This document shows positions 37,655 through 49,700 of a DNA stretch of 64,000 nucleotides, one piece after another; position 1 is the first letter of the stretch, and every line of letters begins with the position of its first letter. The translations under genes were made by a program, and so were the position numbers. The notes beneath the pieces are model-generated. The model was not told the DNA's origin. It ran no database searches and saw only the letters and a list, made by a program, of their open reading frames with translations. Location of the stretch: positions 49,666,695 through 49,730,694 of the forward strand of contig CM049316.1 of assembly GCA_026874595.1 (NCBI GenBank), given 5' to 3'. The DNA is from Sipunculus nudus (lineage: Eukaryota; Annelida; Sipuncula; Golfingiida; Sipunculidae).

Positions 37655-39630
37655 CTAGACATTTCTTGGCACCGCAGGTGCCAGAGTATCCCCAGACATA
37701 GTAGCCCCCCCCTTAAGAATAGGCCCCCATTTTTAGCAGCATATACCGACACTTGGCAAGCAATTATTGTTTCTTCCATCTATCAATCCACAATCTTTTT
37801 GAAGATGTTGGTCCTGTGACCTTGACCATTTGACCCCATGACCCAAAAATCAATTCGGGTCTTGCTTTTCCAATGGGACATATACAAGTCAAGTTTGAAA
37901 TCTATACATCAATAAAAGCAGGAATTATCATCCAGAAACTAATTTTTGGACAGATTGCTCCAGTGACCTTCACCTTTGACCTTGTGACCTCAAAATTGAT
38001 AGGCTTCTTCCTCTCTTGGCAGGTGAACTATATGTGCAAGATGAAAGATCTGAGATGAAATGTTTGGCTGAAAATGCATCTACATCTTTTTAAATTGTGT
38101 CCTGTGACCTTGACCTTTGACCTCATGACCCCAAAATCAATTTGGGTCTTGCTTTTCCAATAGGACATATACAAGTCAAGTTTGAAATCCATACATCAAT
38201 AACAGCAGGAATTATCATCCAGAAACTAATTTTTGGACAGATGGCTCCTGTGACCTTCACCTTTGACCTTGTGACCTTAAAATTGAAAGGGGTCTTCCTC
38301 TCTTGGCAGGTAAACTATATGTGCAAGATGAAAGATGAATTATTTGGCTGAAAATGCATCCACAATCTTTTTAAAGATGTGTCCTGTGACCTTGACCTTT
38401 TACCTCATGACCCCAAAATCAATTTGGGTCTTGCTTTTCCAATGGGTCATATACAAGTCAAGTTTGAAATCCAAACATCAATAAAAGCAGGAATTATCAT
38501 CCAGAAACTAATTTTTGGACAGACGGCTCCTGTGACCTTCACCTTTGACCTTGTGACCTAAAATTGATAGGGGTCTTCCTATATTGGCAGATGAACTATA
38601 TGTGCAAGATGCAAGGTCTGAGATGAAATGTTTGACTGAAAATGCATCCACAATCTTTTTAAAGATGTGTCCTGTGACCTTGACCTTTGACCTCATGACC
38701 CCAAAATCAATTGGAGTCTTGCTTTTTCAATGGGACATATATAAGTCAAGTTTGAAATCAATACATTAATAAAAGCAGGAATTATCATCCAGAAACTAAT
38801 TTTTTGACAGATAGCTCCTGTGGCCTTGACCTCTGACCTTGTGACCCCAACATTGATATGGATCATCCACTATTGGCTTGTGAGCTATATATTCAAAATG
38901 GAAGACCTGGGATGAAAGTTTGGCTTAAAATGCATCCACAGTATCTTTTAAGATGTGAGTCCAGTGACCTTGACCTTTGACCTCATGACCTTAGAACCTA
39001 TAGGGTTCTTACTTTAGTGGTGGGCCATACATAAGTCATGTTTGAAATCCATATGGCTATCAACACTGGAGATATCATAAGAGGTGTGTGGTTTTCACCA
39101 AATATGGACACATTAAAGGTCAAGGCCACTCTCATGATAAAGGTCATGACCCAAATGTAAATAGACCTCATCCCATAACCCATCTCTCTACATGTGCATA
39201 ATATGAAAGAAATCTGTCCATTAGTTTTTGACTTATAATGCTTACAGTACTGTCAAGTGGCAATTATGGGGGTATTAAAAGGCGTAAAAACAAGAAAAGG
39301 ATAATAGGTGGCGCCACCAGTTTCCGGTATATCGCAAGGCTATCCAAGATCTTCGGTCAACTTGATTTTTGGACCAGTCCATGCAAGCTTATTTGAGATA
39401 TTTAAGAATTTGTGTTATTTTCAGCAAAAATGGACCTATTCAAGGTCAAGGTCACTCTCCTAGCATAGGTCATGACCCCATTTTAAATAAGCTTTGTCCC
39501 CTTACCTATATCTATACAAAAAAGATCAGTTAAATATTTTTTTAGTTATCCCGCTCACAAGGTTTTTCTGCGGCGGCGGCGGCGGGACCGTCGTGAAACC
39601 ATAGTATCCCAACTTTGTCTGGGGATACAA
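37655..39630 (+). mobile_element. Complete family D Helitron-like element
   Basis: It starts CTAGACATTTCTTGGCACC, has a TGGCACC-GCA-GGTGCCA hairpin and GTATCCCCAGAC, and ends GTCTGGGGATACAA. Left flank CACACATTTAAA plus right flank TAATGATCA matches the uninterrupted TTTAAATTATGATCA at about 15730, so insertion was between A and T without duplication. The interior is made of tandem units of about 285 bp rich in TGACC motifs, then a GGC-rich run (about 39562-39585) before the terminal hairpin. Short frames repeated in each unit look like by-products of the tandem structure. Confidence 0.88.
37809..38975 (+). repeat. About four 285-bp tandem units with paired TGACCTTTGACC motifs
   Basis: Each unit holds two motif blocks: CCTGTGACCTTGACCTTTGA with CTCATGACCCC, and about 140 bp on CTGTGACCTTCACCTTTGAC with CTTGTGACCT. 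Block starts are near 37809, 37965, 38100, 38248, 38385, 38532, 38670, 38818 and 38962. On the minus strand these give AGGTCAAAGGTCA (DR1) and TCAAGGTCA. The homologous array in the D copy at 46944-49120 spans about 47105-48460. Confidence 0.85.
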
Positions 39631-41570
39631 TAATGATCATAAGTACCTGGTTTTATGGCTTTTATTTATATTAAAAAAAAATAAATGTGATATATTTATT
39701 TTGGACTAATTTCACATCAATGTACACACTAGACACAGTAGGAATCTAGATTAATATTAATATATAAGATTAATATACTGCATCTTTGTCTATCATTAAT
39801 TTCCTTCATATGAGACCTAATGATTAGTAATGAATAATATGATTTACTTTTTTATTATTAAAATTGAACTGAAAAATGCCATAGGTGACTGCATGGTGTT
39901 ATTTGGAACACGTGACATTCTATCCATCGATACAAGATTCTTATATCATCAGTAACTGCAAGTTAATTCCCTATTATTATAAACTAACAAATTCCTTTTC
40001 TATTTTTCTTTAATTTGTTATTAAAAACCAATAAAAATTGATTAATTTATTGTTTATTGTTGGTTAAAACTACTAGATGAGTTGGGTTGGACACCTGGAT
40101 CAACTGTGGCTGGCCATAAGCTGCCTTGCTGCCCCAGTATATGCCTCGCCTGAAGCGTGCATAATTTGCTGAAAGTTCAACAAGGTCAACATACATGTGA
40201 CTCAAGAGTTGCTGGAGAGAGCCAAGGTCTGACATGGTCTCATAAAAACATTAATAAAAGCTACAATTTTTGGCCAATTTCTTTCAGCTTTCTAAACTAA
40301 AAAGCTGAAATCCTTATGTGTGCATGATATGAAAATTATATAAACAGAGCTCACATGAAACAAAAGTGAAATGGTCAAAGTTGGGCAAAATTTAAGGTAC
40401 AAATTTTATATTTATACTAATAACTTATAAAATTTAAAAAAAATAAGAACTAATTTTGGGTATTCAATTGAATCTTGATTAAATAATGTTACATCCCTGA
40501 CAAAAAATCTCTAGCTTCAGCAAGCCCCTTGTTAAGGGAGTAAATATATTTCTTGATTTTTTACAAAGTGCATTATGTTTGGGCCCATAACTTAAAACAA
40601 TTACGCAATACTGACATCATTTCTGGCATGTGCACAGAGAATGTATAGAAAAACATGTATATTATATATGATTAAAGTCAGATCAGTGGTTTTGATATTA
40701 GGCAGTATTGAAGTGTAACAATGGGTTTTTAATTGAAAAATGAAGTTTTTCATTAATATCTCAAAGGTATAAAGTCCTACTGACCAAATTCTTGGCATGG
40801 TAGGGAATTTTGGAGACATCTAATTGTATGCCAAATTTTAGGAACTGAGAGCTAAAGCTGGGGAGCTGAGCTCTTGCAAACTGCATAACACTAGCCTGAT
40901 GTAAACAATATGTTACATGGTGCTTGAAAACTTGAATAAAATCTACAGTTTTTGATCAACTGGTTTCAAATTTTTGGTGTTAACAGACAAAATGCTAACA
41001 AAAACATGCTGAGAAAATTAAATCCACAGTAATTACAGGAAAAAAACGTGCCATGGTCAAAGTTAGGCAAAATTTAAGGTACCAATTTTTTATTTTATAA
41101 CTTACTTGAAAAAAAGTCCATAGCTTTAACAAGTTTTGTGTTAAGTGATCAAATATCTTTCCTGATTTTTTACAAAATGCATTATGTTCTGGCCCATAAC
41201 TTTCTTAAATTATACAATACAGACATAATTTCAGGCATGTACATAGGAACTATAAAGAGGAATATTTATGGTAAATATGAGGAAAAACAGATGAGTGGTT
41301 TTGATATTAGGCAGCCCTGAAGTGTGAAAATAGGTTTTTAATAAAAAATTGAGGTTTTTCCTTAATTTTTCAAAGGAACAAAGTCGCAAAGACCCAGTTT
41401 TCGGCTTGGTAGGAGATCTTGGGGACATCTAACACTATGCTGAATTTTGGATTCCTAGTCTTACGGTTTCAAAACGTGCCACATCTACGGACGGACCGAC
41501 GGACGGACAGACGGACGGACAATGGACCACGACTATAGCTCAGATGACTTATAGTCAGCTGAGCTAAAAA

Positions 41571-42378
41571 TGTCGCAAGATACTCCCTGTTCGAACTTGA
41601 CCTAGCCCTTGATAAGGTGCATCAGTGGTGCAAGTTTAGTGACTGTACCCAAATCCTTTTAAGTAATTGTCTTAACATATATCTGTGACCGACAGACAGA
41701 CGGAAGGATGGATGGACAGATAGACGGGAGCTTACCATTTTACAAAAAGTTAACCTGACAGTCTTGTATGATTAGTGCACCAGCATAATACCTAACAAAG
41801 GTGCTGCATGCTTTAAAAGAGATGCACAATGCTGCAAGTATACACCAATTTGGCAGTTCTACCTTAATAATTTACCATGTGATTTTTATTTTATTATTAG
41901 CAGTCAAATATTGCTCTCACTCTTCACATTTTTATAAAAGCAGATATTATCAAGACTGATATCAATTTATTAAAAACTCTGCTGAAGCAAGTGAATAATG
42001 AATACATGTTTGTATTAGATTCAAATTTTTTATTGTATCTATTTTTTTCAATTTTATATATTAATTATAAATTTGCAAGACAGAATAACCCAAAACTTAT
42101 TGATTCAAAATAATCTATCGCATCATTATAGAATTTATTTGGCCTATATTCTGTTTTTGTTCATATATTTGCTGGGAGATGGTGCTCATGAGGTCATGAC
42201 CTCGTATGACATGATTTGGTCAAAGCGACAGCCCGAGGACAAGCATCATTTCGTGAACCATGGTGATGTTACAAATATACTGTCAAAATCGTTGTTTATT
42301 TTAGAATTCTTGCAATTGTATGTATTCACAATTCACAATTATTATTCAATTAGGATTGACCAGAAAACCAAACAAACA
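41571..42378. other. Intron with degenerate transposon-like sequence
   Basis: A short GACAGACAGACGGAAGG tract near 41689-41730 resembles the 3' microsatellites of the Helitron-like families, but no terminus follows. 42073-42360 contains an open frame of 123 codons overlapping an A 5' end, with no similarity I recognise, so I do not call it a gene. Confidence 0.4.
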
Positions 42379-43359
42379 CAAGGGACCCATGAGTCACAGT
42401 GCTCAGCTGATCATGATTGGACTACAAAAGTATCACCATTGTGATACTATATTGAGTATCATGGACATTTTGAGCTATTATAAAGGAATGTAATGTAATA
42501 TGTGAGTAAATGATAAATGAAATAACCTGACTGATGGATTAATAAAGTAAAATATAGTGGTTCATTTTTAATTTATTTAGGAGGGGTTGAAAATAGTGAT
42601 ATATTTGAGCAAATATGAATGCAATGACAGCAGTAATAAGCAGTAGTAGAATGGTGATAAGGCTATTTGTTGAAGGATCTATAGTGTATAGAAGTCTGCA
42701 AGATTTCAATTTGACAGATGAGATATTATGATTAACTATGCTGATGAGGGGATTTATGAATCTGTGACTGTATGACACAATATCTCTTCAGTCTTGACTA
42801 GGTACATTATTTTTATGCCCACTACGTCTACATATTACACAATCTTGACATAATTTCTGGCATGTACATAGGTACCTATGGACAAATAGTTATACAAATT
42901 ATAAAAGTATGAATATATGTTTCATCTTGGTCTTGTTTACTGCTGCTGACATTATGATGGGGCCCATAACTTCAATAAATTATGCAATACTAACCTAATT
43001 TTTGGTATGTATGTAGGAGATGTATGGAAGAATATACATATTTACTATGATCAAATTCAAATCAGTGGTTTAGATATTAGGCAGTCTTGAAGTGTAACAA
43101 TGGGTTTTTAATGGAAAACAAGGTTTTTCCTTAATATCTTGATAGAACAAAGTCCTAATGACCCAATTTTTGGTATGGTAGGAGATTTCGGGGACATCTA
43201 ACTGTATGCCAAATTTCAGATTCGTAGGTCAAACGGTTTCGAAACGTGCCAGTTTAACTGTTGACAGACGGACGGACAGACAGACGGATGGATGGACAGA
43301 CAGCCAAAGGACTAAAGACCAGGACTATAGCTCAGATGCCTTATAGTCAGCTGAGCTAA
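42379..43359 (+). mobile_element. Family A element, internally deleted (about 1 kb)
   Basis: It starts CAAGGGACCCATGAGTCACA and ends AGTCAGCTGAGCTAA. It follows the 3.2-kb subtype for about 570 bp, then jumps near 42950 to the 3' region (GGGGCCCATAACTTC...), keeping both termini. The microsatellite is ACGGACAGACAGACGG at about 43264-43300. Confidence 0.82.
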
Positions 43360-45236
43360 CAAGACGATTAACTTATTCTAAAAATATTTGGCCAAGAAGG
43401 GGGGGCCATCTTATACAAGGGTACAAGTTTATTCAGCAACCTCAGGGCCACCAAGGATGATTTATGGCTATCAGCATTATTACATTGTGAATATGGGTGA
43501 TCATGTCCGTTTGATGGTAATATACACTCAATAAAGAACATTACAATGCTTTGTTTTTATTTGAATTTATCGTTTATACATCAGATTTTGATGTGCAGAT
43601 AGTTAAATAATTGATAAGGAAAGGTTTGCCCTTTCTGCATTGACACAGGGATTTTAATAGAATGGACATATGAAAGCCCTACTGAAGGTGCAGCCAGTGG
43701 TTTTCCGCGATTGCGGAAGAAATCGCAGAACTTACAGACTGAAATAGAATTCCCAGTCCTGAAAATATTAAAGTTTAAATTTATTTTTTTGCCAAAAATA
43801 TCTTGGCAATTCACTTGAATGTATGCAGTGATATAATAGTCAACGCCGCTGACAGCCTGCAGGGCTAACCCTTGTACCCATGATCAAAAAGCCCTGGCTT
43901 TATATGTGTGTTATACAGTGCTCTCACTGAAGGCACGCTTGGAACTTTGCTGTATGCCATCCAGTAGCAGGTAATATGCATCTTAAAAAAATTTTCACAT
44001 GGTGCCATATTTACCATGTAAAATGTTCACGAGTGAACGCAGGTGCTGTCAGCTGGCTTGCACATTGACATACACAGAGACTCGCACAAGGCACTTGGAT
44101 TACAAGACAACCAGTAGCACGTTATGATTATAAATATGAAGAAGACTTTCCTCAGGTGATGTGAAATTCAATGTTTGTCAAGCTAGTAGTTTTCGACTAT
44201 GTCAAGAAATGAATGTATAATAACGGTTCAACAAAGTTCAAGAAAGGGACCATGTTTCCGCAGGATAAAAATTTCCACACAATTTTTAAACAAAACCCCA
44301 GCTTTGATGTGTATACCCTCTTGGGAAATGATCTGTAAAATAGTAACAAAATGAGAACCCTGGTATCTACACAGTAGCATTGAACTTGCACACAGTTAAA
44401 TGTCATAAAATAATGTAGTACATGACAGTCCTACTGGGTCATAACCTAATTACGTTTTTCCTACCTCACTGGCACAACAGATAAATTCAAACCTGACAGT
44501 CGTCGTTTTCGCAATGTGTGATATATCTTGTGGGAAAATTTGGTGACAGTGACATTGTTGTGGACAGGCCATCATTTTTTATAGTTTAAGATTAACACGG
44601 AATGATAACTGAGGAAGCCTGGTTAAGTAGAGCATAATGGTAGCCTTGGTTTCGTGGGCTGTCACTTATCACTTGCTAATTAAGCCACTTGTGGATGTGG
44701 ACACTGATATACAGAAGACAGAAATTTCTTTGAAATGAATTTAGTTTTTTTTAAGAGCAAGGTGTCAAGGCTCTGTAATGAAGATTCTCTTGATATACTA
44801 ATTCTTAGTGGGTGCCATCTCCTGGACATTTGCTAAAAATTATTAATTATCCAAATTTGGGACCTAAAATTGACCCTCTGCTGTCTCTCAATATATTCAT
44901 TTGAATTATTGTATAATACACATTCTCTGATTTGTTTAACAATTTCTGTTTTGGTCTGCTCCTTCATACCTTTCTTTATAATTTTCCTGTTTTCACTTGT
45001 AGAATCATAAATAGATACAACTGACCATTTTAGGAATCAAATATTATAAAAGCCCATTTCAATCACCAGTTTTAAAGTGATCATTATGCTTACACTGTGG
45101 TCCTCAGTAGCTGGCAGCACCATGAAGCTGAAAAATAATTTGTACCAAAACTTAAGGCTCAAAATTGGTAGTAGTCTTATACACAGGGTTGTCTTATACA
45201 CAGGTAAATACAGTAAATTACTTCAGCAGAACTCAC
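43360..45236. other. Intron with possible TIR transposon remnant
   Basis: The sequence near 45165-45222 (GTCTTATACACAGG twice, then TAAATACAGTA) looks like the right end of a TIR transposon. A related CTTATACAAGGG occurs near 43410, but I could not find a clean matching left terminus. The remainder shows no coding similarity that I recognise. Confidence 0.4.
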
Positions 45237-45400
45237 CAAAATGCTGTGAGAACCTGGAAGTTGATGCTCTCCAGGATATGTTCTGGGGCGTTGAGTTCGA
45301 TGAAGAGCATGATGAAAATTCGGTGGTAAGGCAGCTGTTGGAACTCGGTGTGACGCACTTCATGGTCCTGTAGGAGGACACCAGCCACAATACCCAGCAC
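45237..45400 (-). CDS. CNOT1: CNOT1 exon, C-terminal Not1 domain
   Basis: The exon begins after a TTGTCAG acceptor with GTG CTG GGT (Val-Leu-Gly) and reads [20 protein letters not shown], then a [12 protein letters not shown] segment, and ends INFQVLTAF plus TG. The donor is TTTTG|GTGAGTT. It has 54 codons plus two bases, so the junction is phase 2. The split codon becomes TGT (Cys) when joined to the T that opens the next exon, matching the Cys-Asn-Thr-Phe-His of animal CNOT1. These are helices of the Not1 domain. The introns on both sides exceed 10 kb and are filled with transposable elements. Confidence 0.95.
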
Positions 45401-45539
45401 CTGACAAGGCATACACCAATTGTGATGAAATGACTTGTTAACTTAAATAATCATTTGATTTTGTTGATTTCATGACTATTGAGACCTGTGTACATTTATG
45501 CTACTCTGATGAGATAACCTATTCATCAGAGATAGGGAA

Positions 45540-45603
45540 TTTGCTATTTAACCTTTGATGCAACCAACAATATATATCATACAATACAACCAACAATTAT
45601 AAA
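45540..45603. repeat. ATACAACCAA minisatellite, left part
   Basis: Degenerate repeats of ATACAACCAACAAT, interrupted by the E element at 45604 and resuming at 46304. A related stretch lies at 55830-55905. Confidence 0.7.
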
Positions 45604-46303
45604 CTAGATGTGGTCGGACAATGGTTCTCAGAGGGCCCTGCGTTTCTGCTAGTGCTGGACTTATTTACATATGGGTGAAAAATTAAGTTAAATTTGAAAA
45701 ATATCATAAACACGAAAAGGTTTTTATCAATATGCATGAGGGAAAAAATCATGCTGGATGAAAGAAGACATGTTTGAAATAATATGTGCAATAGAAAATC
45801 ACCAAATGTAGTCTGTTACCTATATTTGATTTTGAGCAAGCCTGTAATTCAATGGGTCTGGAGCCCTCATAGGGACCAATGATCCCTGTAAATTTGGAAA
45901 AGCTGAAGTATGTTGTTGTTTAGTTATCACCCACAAAAGAAAATCAGCAATTGGGCAGTGGCGGCCATATTGAAATTCCAACAGGTCTGTAATTCAAAAG
46001 GTCTGGAGCCCTTACAGATACCAATCATCCCTGTGAATTTGGGAAAGCTGCAGTAGGTTGTTGTTGAGTTATCGCACATGAAAGAAAATCAGCGATTGGG
46101 CTGTGGTGGCCATATTGGAATTCTGAAAGGTCTGTAATTCGATAGGTCTGGAGCCCTCATAGGTATCAATCATCCCTGTGAATTTGGGAAAGCTGCAGTA
46201 TGCAGTTGTTGAGTTATCGTGTGCAAAAGGAAGTGTCACTGACGGAAGGAGGGAGGTACGGATGGACGGAAGGACGGACTTGTCAAGCGGGGCCCTAATA
46301 AAA
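45604..46303 (+). mobile_element. Family E Helitron-like element, 700 bp
   Basis: It starts CTAGATGTGGTCGG, has AGGGCCCTGC near the 5' end, and ends GCGGGGCCCTAATAAAA, so the same 5'-to-3' complementarity plan as families A-D is present with one mismatch. The interior has three tandem units of about 124 bp (GGTCTGGAGCCC, ATCCCTGTGAATTTGGGAAA, GTGGCCATATTG) and a GGAAGG/GGACGG tract before the end. Left flank TATAAA and right flank TATGATAC fit A|T insertion in the minisatellite. Confidence 0.75.
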
Positions 46304-46500
46304 TATGATACAACCAATGATACATAACCTTTGATACAACCTATTATAAATAACATGATACAACCCATGATACATGACCTACAATACAACCTACAATACA
46401 TTATATGCAATACAACTATGATACAACCAATGATCCATAACATACAATATAATCAGTGAATCGTAACATGATACAACCAACAATACTGTAGATTCAGCAA
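46304..46500. repeat. ATACAACCAA minisatellite, right part
   Basis: About nine degenerate copies of a 20-25 bp unit (GATACAACCAATGATACATA). Confidence 0.8.
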
Positions 46501-46554
46501 TATTAGTTGGGATTTTATTTTCATGGATTTTGTGGGTGTGAACCATGAATTTCA

Positions 46555-46602
46555 CTAGATATTTCTTGGCACCACTGGTGCCATAGTATCCCCAGACATT
46601 CA
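46555..46602 (+). mobile_element. Family D 5' end, solo fragment
   Basis: CTAGATATTTCTTGGCACC, a GGCACC-ACT-GGTGCC hairpin and GTATCCCCAGAC are present, then the similarity to D stops. It may be a relic of a deletion or of an abortive copy. Confidence 0.7.
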
Positions 46603-46776
46603 CTATTACTATTCAATAAATTGACATTCGACCACAGATCTGACGTGCATATATTTCTGCCATTACCGCTCACGCGGTGAAAATAATCACGTTTTATGAA
46701 TGGCTATTATAAGTAACAGATATATATCTACTGATAAAGGAACATTAGACTTTTGTTAAATATGGATTTTATTAAA

Positions 46777-49700
46777 CAAGTGACCCATGGGTCATGACGC
46801 TCAGCTGCCAAGCATGACCTGCGACATCATGGGCTGCGATTCACAACTAGTAAAATTGTTGCAGAACCTATATGCCAATCTTGTTTAAACTTTCTACATT
46901 GCCATAAATTCTTATTATATATGTCTGGTTAAAACATAGTGAACAAGATATTCTTGGCACCGCAGGTGCCAGAGTATCCCCAGACATAGTAGGGCCCATC
47001 CCCCCTTTAAGAATAGGCCCCCATTTTTAGCAGCATATACTGACACTTGGCAAGCAATTTTTGTTTCTTCCATCTATCAATCCACAATCTTTTTGAAGAT
47101 GTTGGTCCTGTGACCTTGACCTTTGACCTTATGACCCAAAAATCAATTGGGGTCTTGCTTTTTCAATGGGACATATATAAGTCAAGTTTGAAATCTATAC
47201 ATCAATAAAAGCAGGAATTATCATCTAGAAACTAATTTTTGGACAGATGGCTCCTGTGGCCTTGACCTTTGACCTTGTGACCCCAAAATTGATATTGATC
47301 ATCCACTTTTATATATATGAATCTATAGAGGTCTAGATTTATTGATGGGCCATATATAAGTCAGGTTTGAAATCCATATATTAATCCAAGCTTGAATTAT
47401 CATCTCAGGAACTAATTTTTGGACAGATGGCTCCTGTGACTTTCACCTTTGACCTTGTGACCTCACAATTGACAGGCGTCTTTCTTTATTGGCAGGGGAA
47501 CTGTATGTGCAAGCTGAAAGGTCTGAGATGAAATGTTTGGCTGAAAATGCATCCACATCTTTTGAAGATGTGTCCTGTGACCTTGACCTTTGACCTCATG
47601 ATCCCAAAATCAATTTGGGTCTTGCTTTTCCAATGGGACATATACAAGTCAAGTTTGAAATCCATACATCAATAAAAGCAGGCATTATCATCCAGAAACT
47701 AATTTTTGGACAGATGGCTCCTGCAACCTTCACCTTTGACCTTGTGACCTCAAAATTGATAGGGGTCTCCCACTCTTGGCAGGTGATCTATATGTGCAAG
47801 ATGAAAGATCTGAGATGAATTGTTTGGCTGAAAATGCATCCACAATCTTTTTAAAGATGTGTCCTGTGACCTTGACCTTTGATCTCATGACCCCAAAATC
47901 AATTTGGGTCTTGCTTTTCCAATGGGTCATATACAAGTCAAGTTTGAAATCCATACATCAATAAAAGCAGGAATTATCATCCAGAAACTAATTTTTGGAC
48001 AGATGGCTCCTGTGACCTTCACCTTTGACCTTGTGACCTAAAAATTGATAGGGGTCTTCCTCTATTGGCAGATGAACTATATGTGCAAGCTGAAAGGTCT
48101 GAGATGAAATGTTTGGCTGAAAATGCATCCACAATCTTTTTAAAGATGTGTCCTGTGACCTTTACCTTTGACCTCATGACCCCAAAATCAATTGGAGTCT
48201 TGCTTTTTCAATGGGACATATATAAGTCAAGTTTGAAATCAATACATCAGGAATAAAAGCAGGAATTATCATCCAGAAACTAATTTTTTGACATATAGCT
48301 CCTGTGGCCTTGACCTTTGTTCTTGTGACCCCAAAATTGATATGGATCATCCACTATTGGCAAGTGAGCTATATATTCAAGATGGAAGACCTTGAAAGTT
48401 TGGCTTAAAATGCATCCACAGTATCTTGTAAGATGCAAGTCCAGTGACCTTGACCTTAGACCTCATGACCCTAGAACCTATAGGGTTCTTACTTTAGTGG
48501 TGGGCCATACATAAGTCATGTTTGAAATCCATATGGCTATCAACACTGGAGATATCATAAGAGGTGTGTGATTTTCACCAAATATGGACTCATTAAAGGT
48601 CAAGGCCACTCTCATGGTAAAGGTCATGACCCAAATGTAAACAGACCTCATCCCATAGCCCATCTCTCTACATGTGCATAATATGAAAGAAATCTGTCCA
48701 TTAGTTTTTGATTTATAATGCTTACAGTACTGTCAAGTGGCAATTATGGGGGTATTAAAAGGCGTAAAAACAAGAAAAGGATAATAGGTGATGCCACCAG
48801 TTTCCGGTATATCACAAGGCTATCCAAGATCTTCGGTCACCTTAATTTTTAGACCAGTCCATGCAAGCTTACTTGAGATATTTAAGAATTTGTGTTATTT
48901 TCAGCAATAATGGACCTATTCAAGGTCAAGGTCATTCTCCTAGCATAGGTCATGACCCCATTTTAAATAGGCTTCGTCCCCTTACCTATATCTATACAAA
49001 TGTAAAGTTTGAAAAAAATCAGTGAAATATTTTTTGAGTTATCCCACTCACAAGGTTTTTCTGCGGCGGCGGCGGGACCGTCAAGAAACCATAGAATCCC
49101 GACTTTGTCTGGGGATACAATGATGGTCTGAGGCAAAATGTATGGTTGTTGAGCTATCAGGAACTAATCCCACAGCTTGCTCGATACCTGTCAGTCTCAA
49201 AAGGAATACCACACAGGCCACATTTAAGATCAAAATATAGCAAAAGATCAAGGAAAACCATGCAAGAATTATTGTGAAACGGGTGCTTCCATATTAATTT
49301 TTATTTAATACAAGCCAACTGTACTGAGCTTTCATAAATGATGGTCATATTTATTAAGAAATCTTTGACCCAATGCAAGATACCATTAATATACATCCCA
49401 CTGCATTCACTTTAATAGTTCTTGAGATAATATGTTCTAAAGGAATTTAAAGATGGCTTCCTGGTGGCCATATTGGATTTCTGACAGGTCGGAAATTGAA
49501 CAACAAACATCCTCTAAAAGGGAAGTTACATCATGAAAAAATCACAGAAACTGCCCTGGCAAAAGGATTTCTAAAATGGCTACCTGGCTGACATAATGGT
49601 TTTCTGACAAGTCTGACATTTGATATCACACATCCTCCAATAATACACTAAACTTGTAGCAATTGCTTCAAAGAATGTAACAGTTATGAATGTCCAAAAC

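Larger units (their letters stand above)
32532..41570 (+). mobile_element. Family A element (2.6-kb subtype) expanded to 9 kb by two insertions
   Basis: It starts CAAGGGACCTATGGGTCACG and ends GTCAGCTGAGCTAAAAA. Own sequence: 32532-32814, 37315-37654 and 39631-41570, about 2.56 kb, colinear with 15106-17734 (2.63 kb). The nested A element (32815-37314) and D element (37655-39630) account for the rest. Flanks at both nested sites rejoin to the uninterrupted sequence seen at 15370-15395 and 15720-15745. Confidence 0.85.

Noticed and set aside
42073-42444. 123-codon open frame on the plus strand
   Set aside because: It runs into the A 5' terminus at 42379 and has no recognisable family, conserved motif or splice support.
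43400-45222. A complete TIR transposon between the two TTATACA-type motifs
   Set aside because: The motifs are in the same orientation rather than inverted, and no matching left terminus with a TA flank was found. Only the right-end resemblance is kept as a low-confidence note.
37873-48256. Repeated short open frames with similar translations in the D elements (for example GHIQVKFEIHTSIKAGI)
   Set aside because: They recur because the DNA unit is tandemly repeated. Each is closed by a stop within the unit, and comparing units shows frameshifts and substitutions without codon bias.
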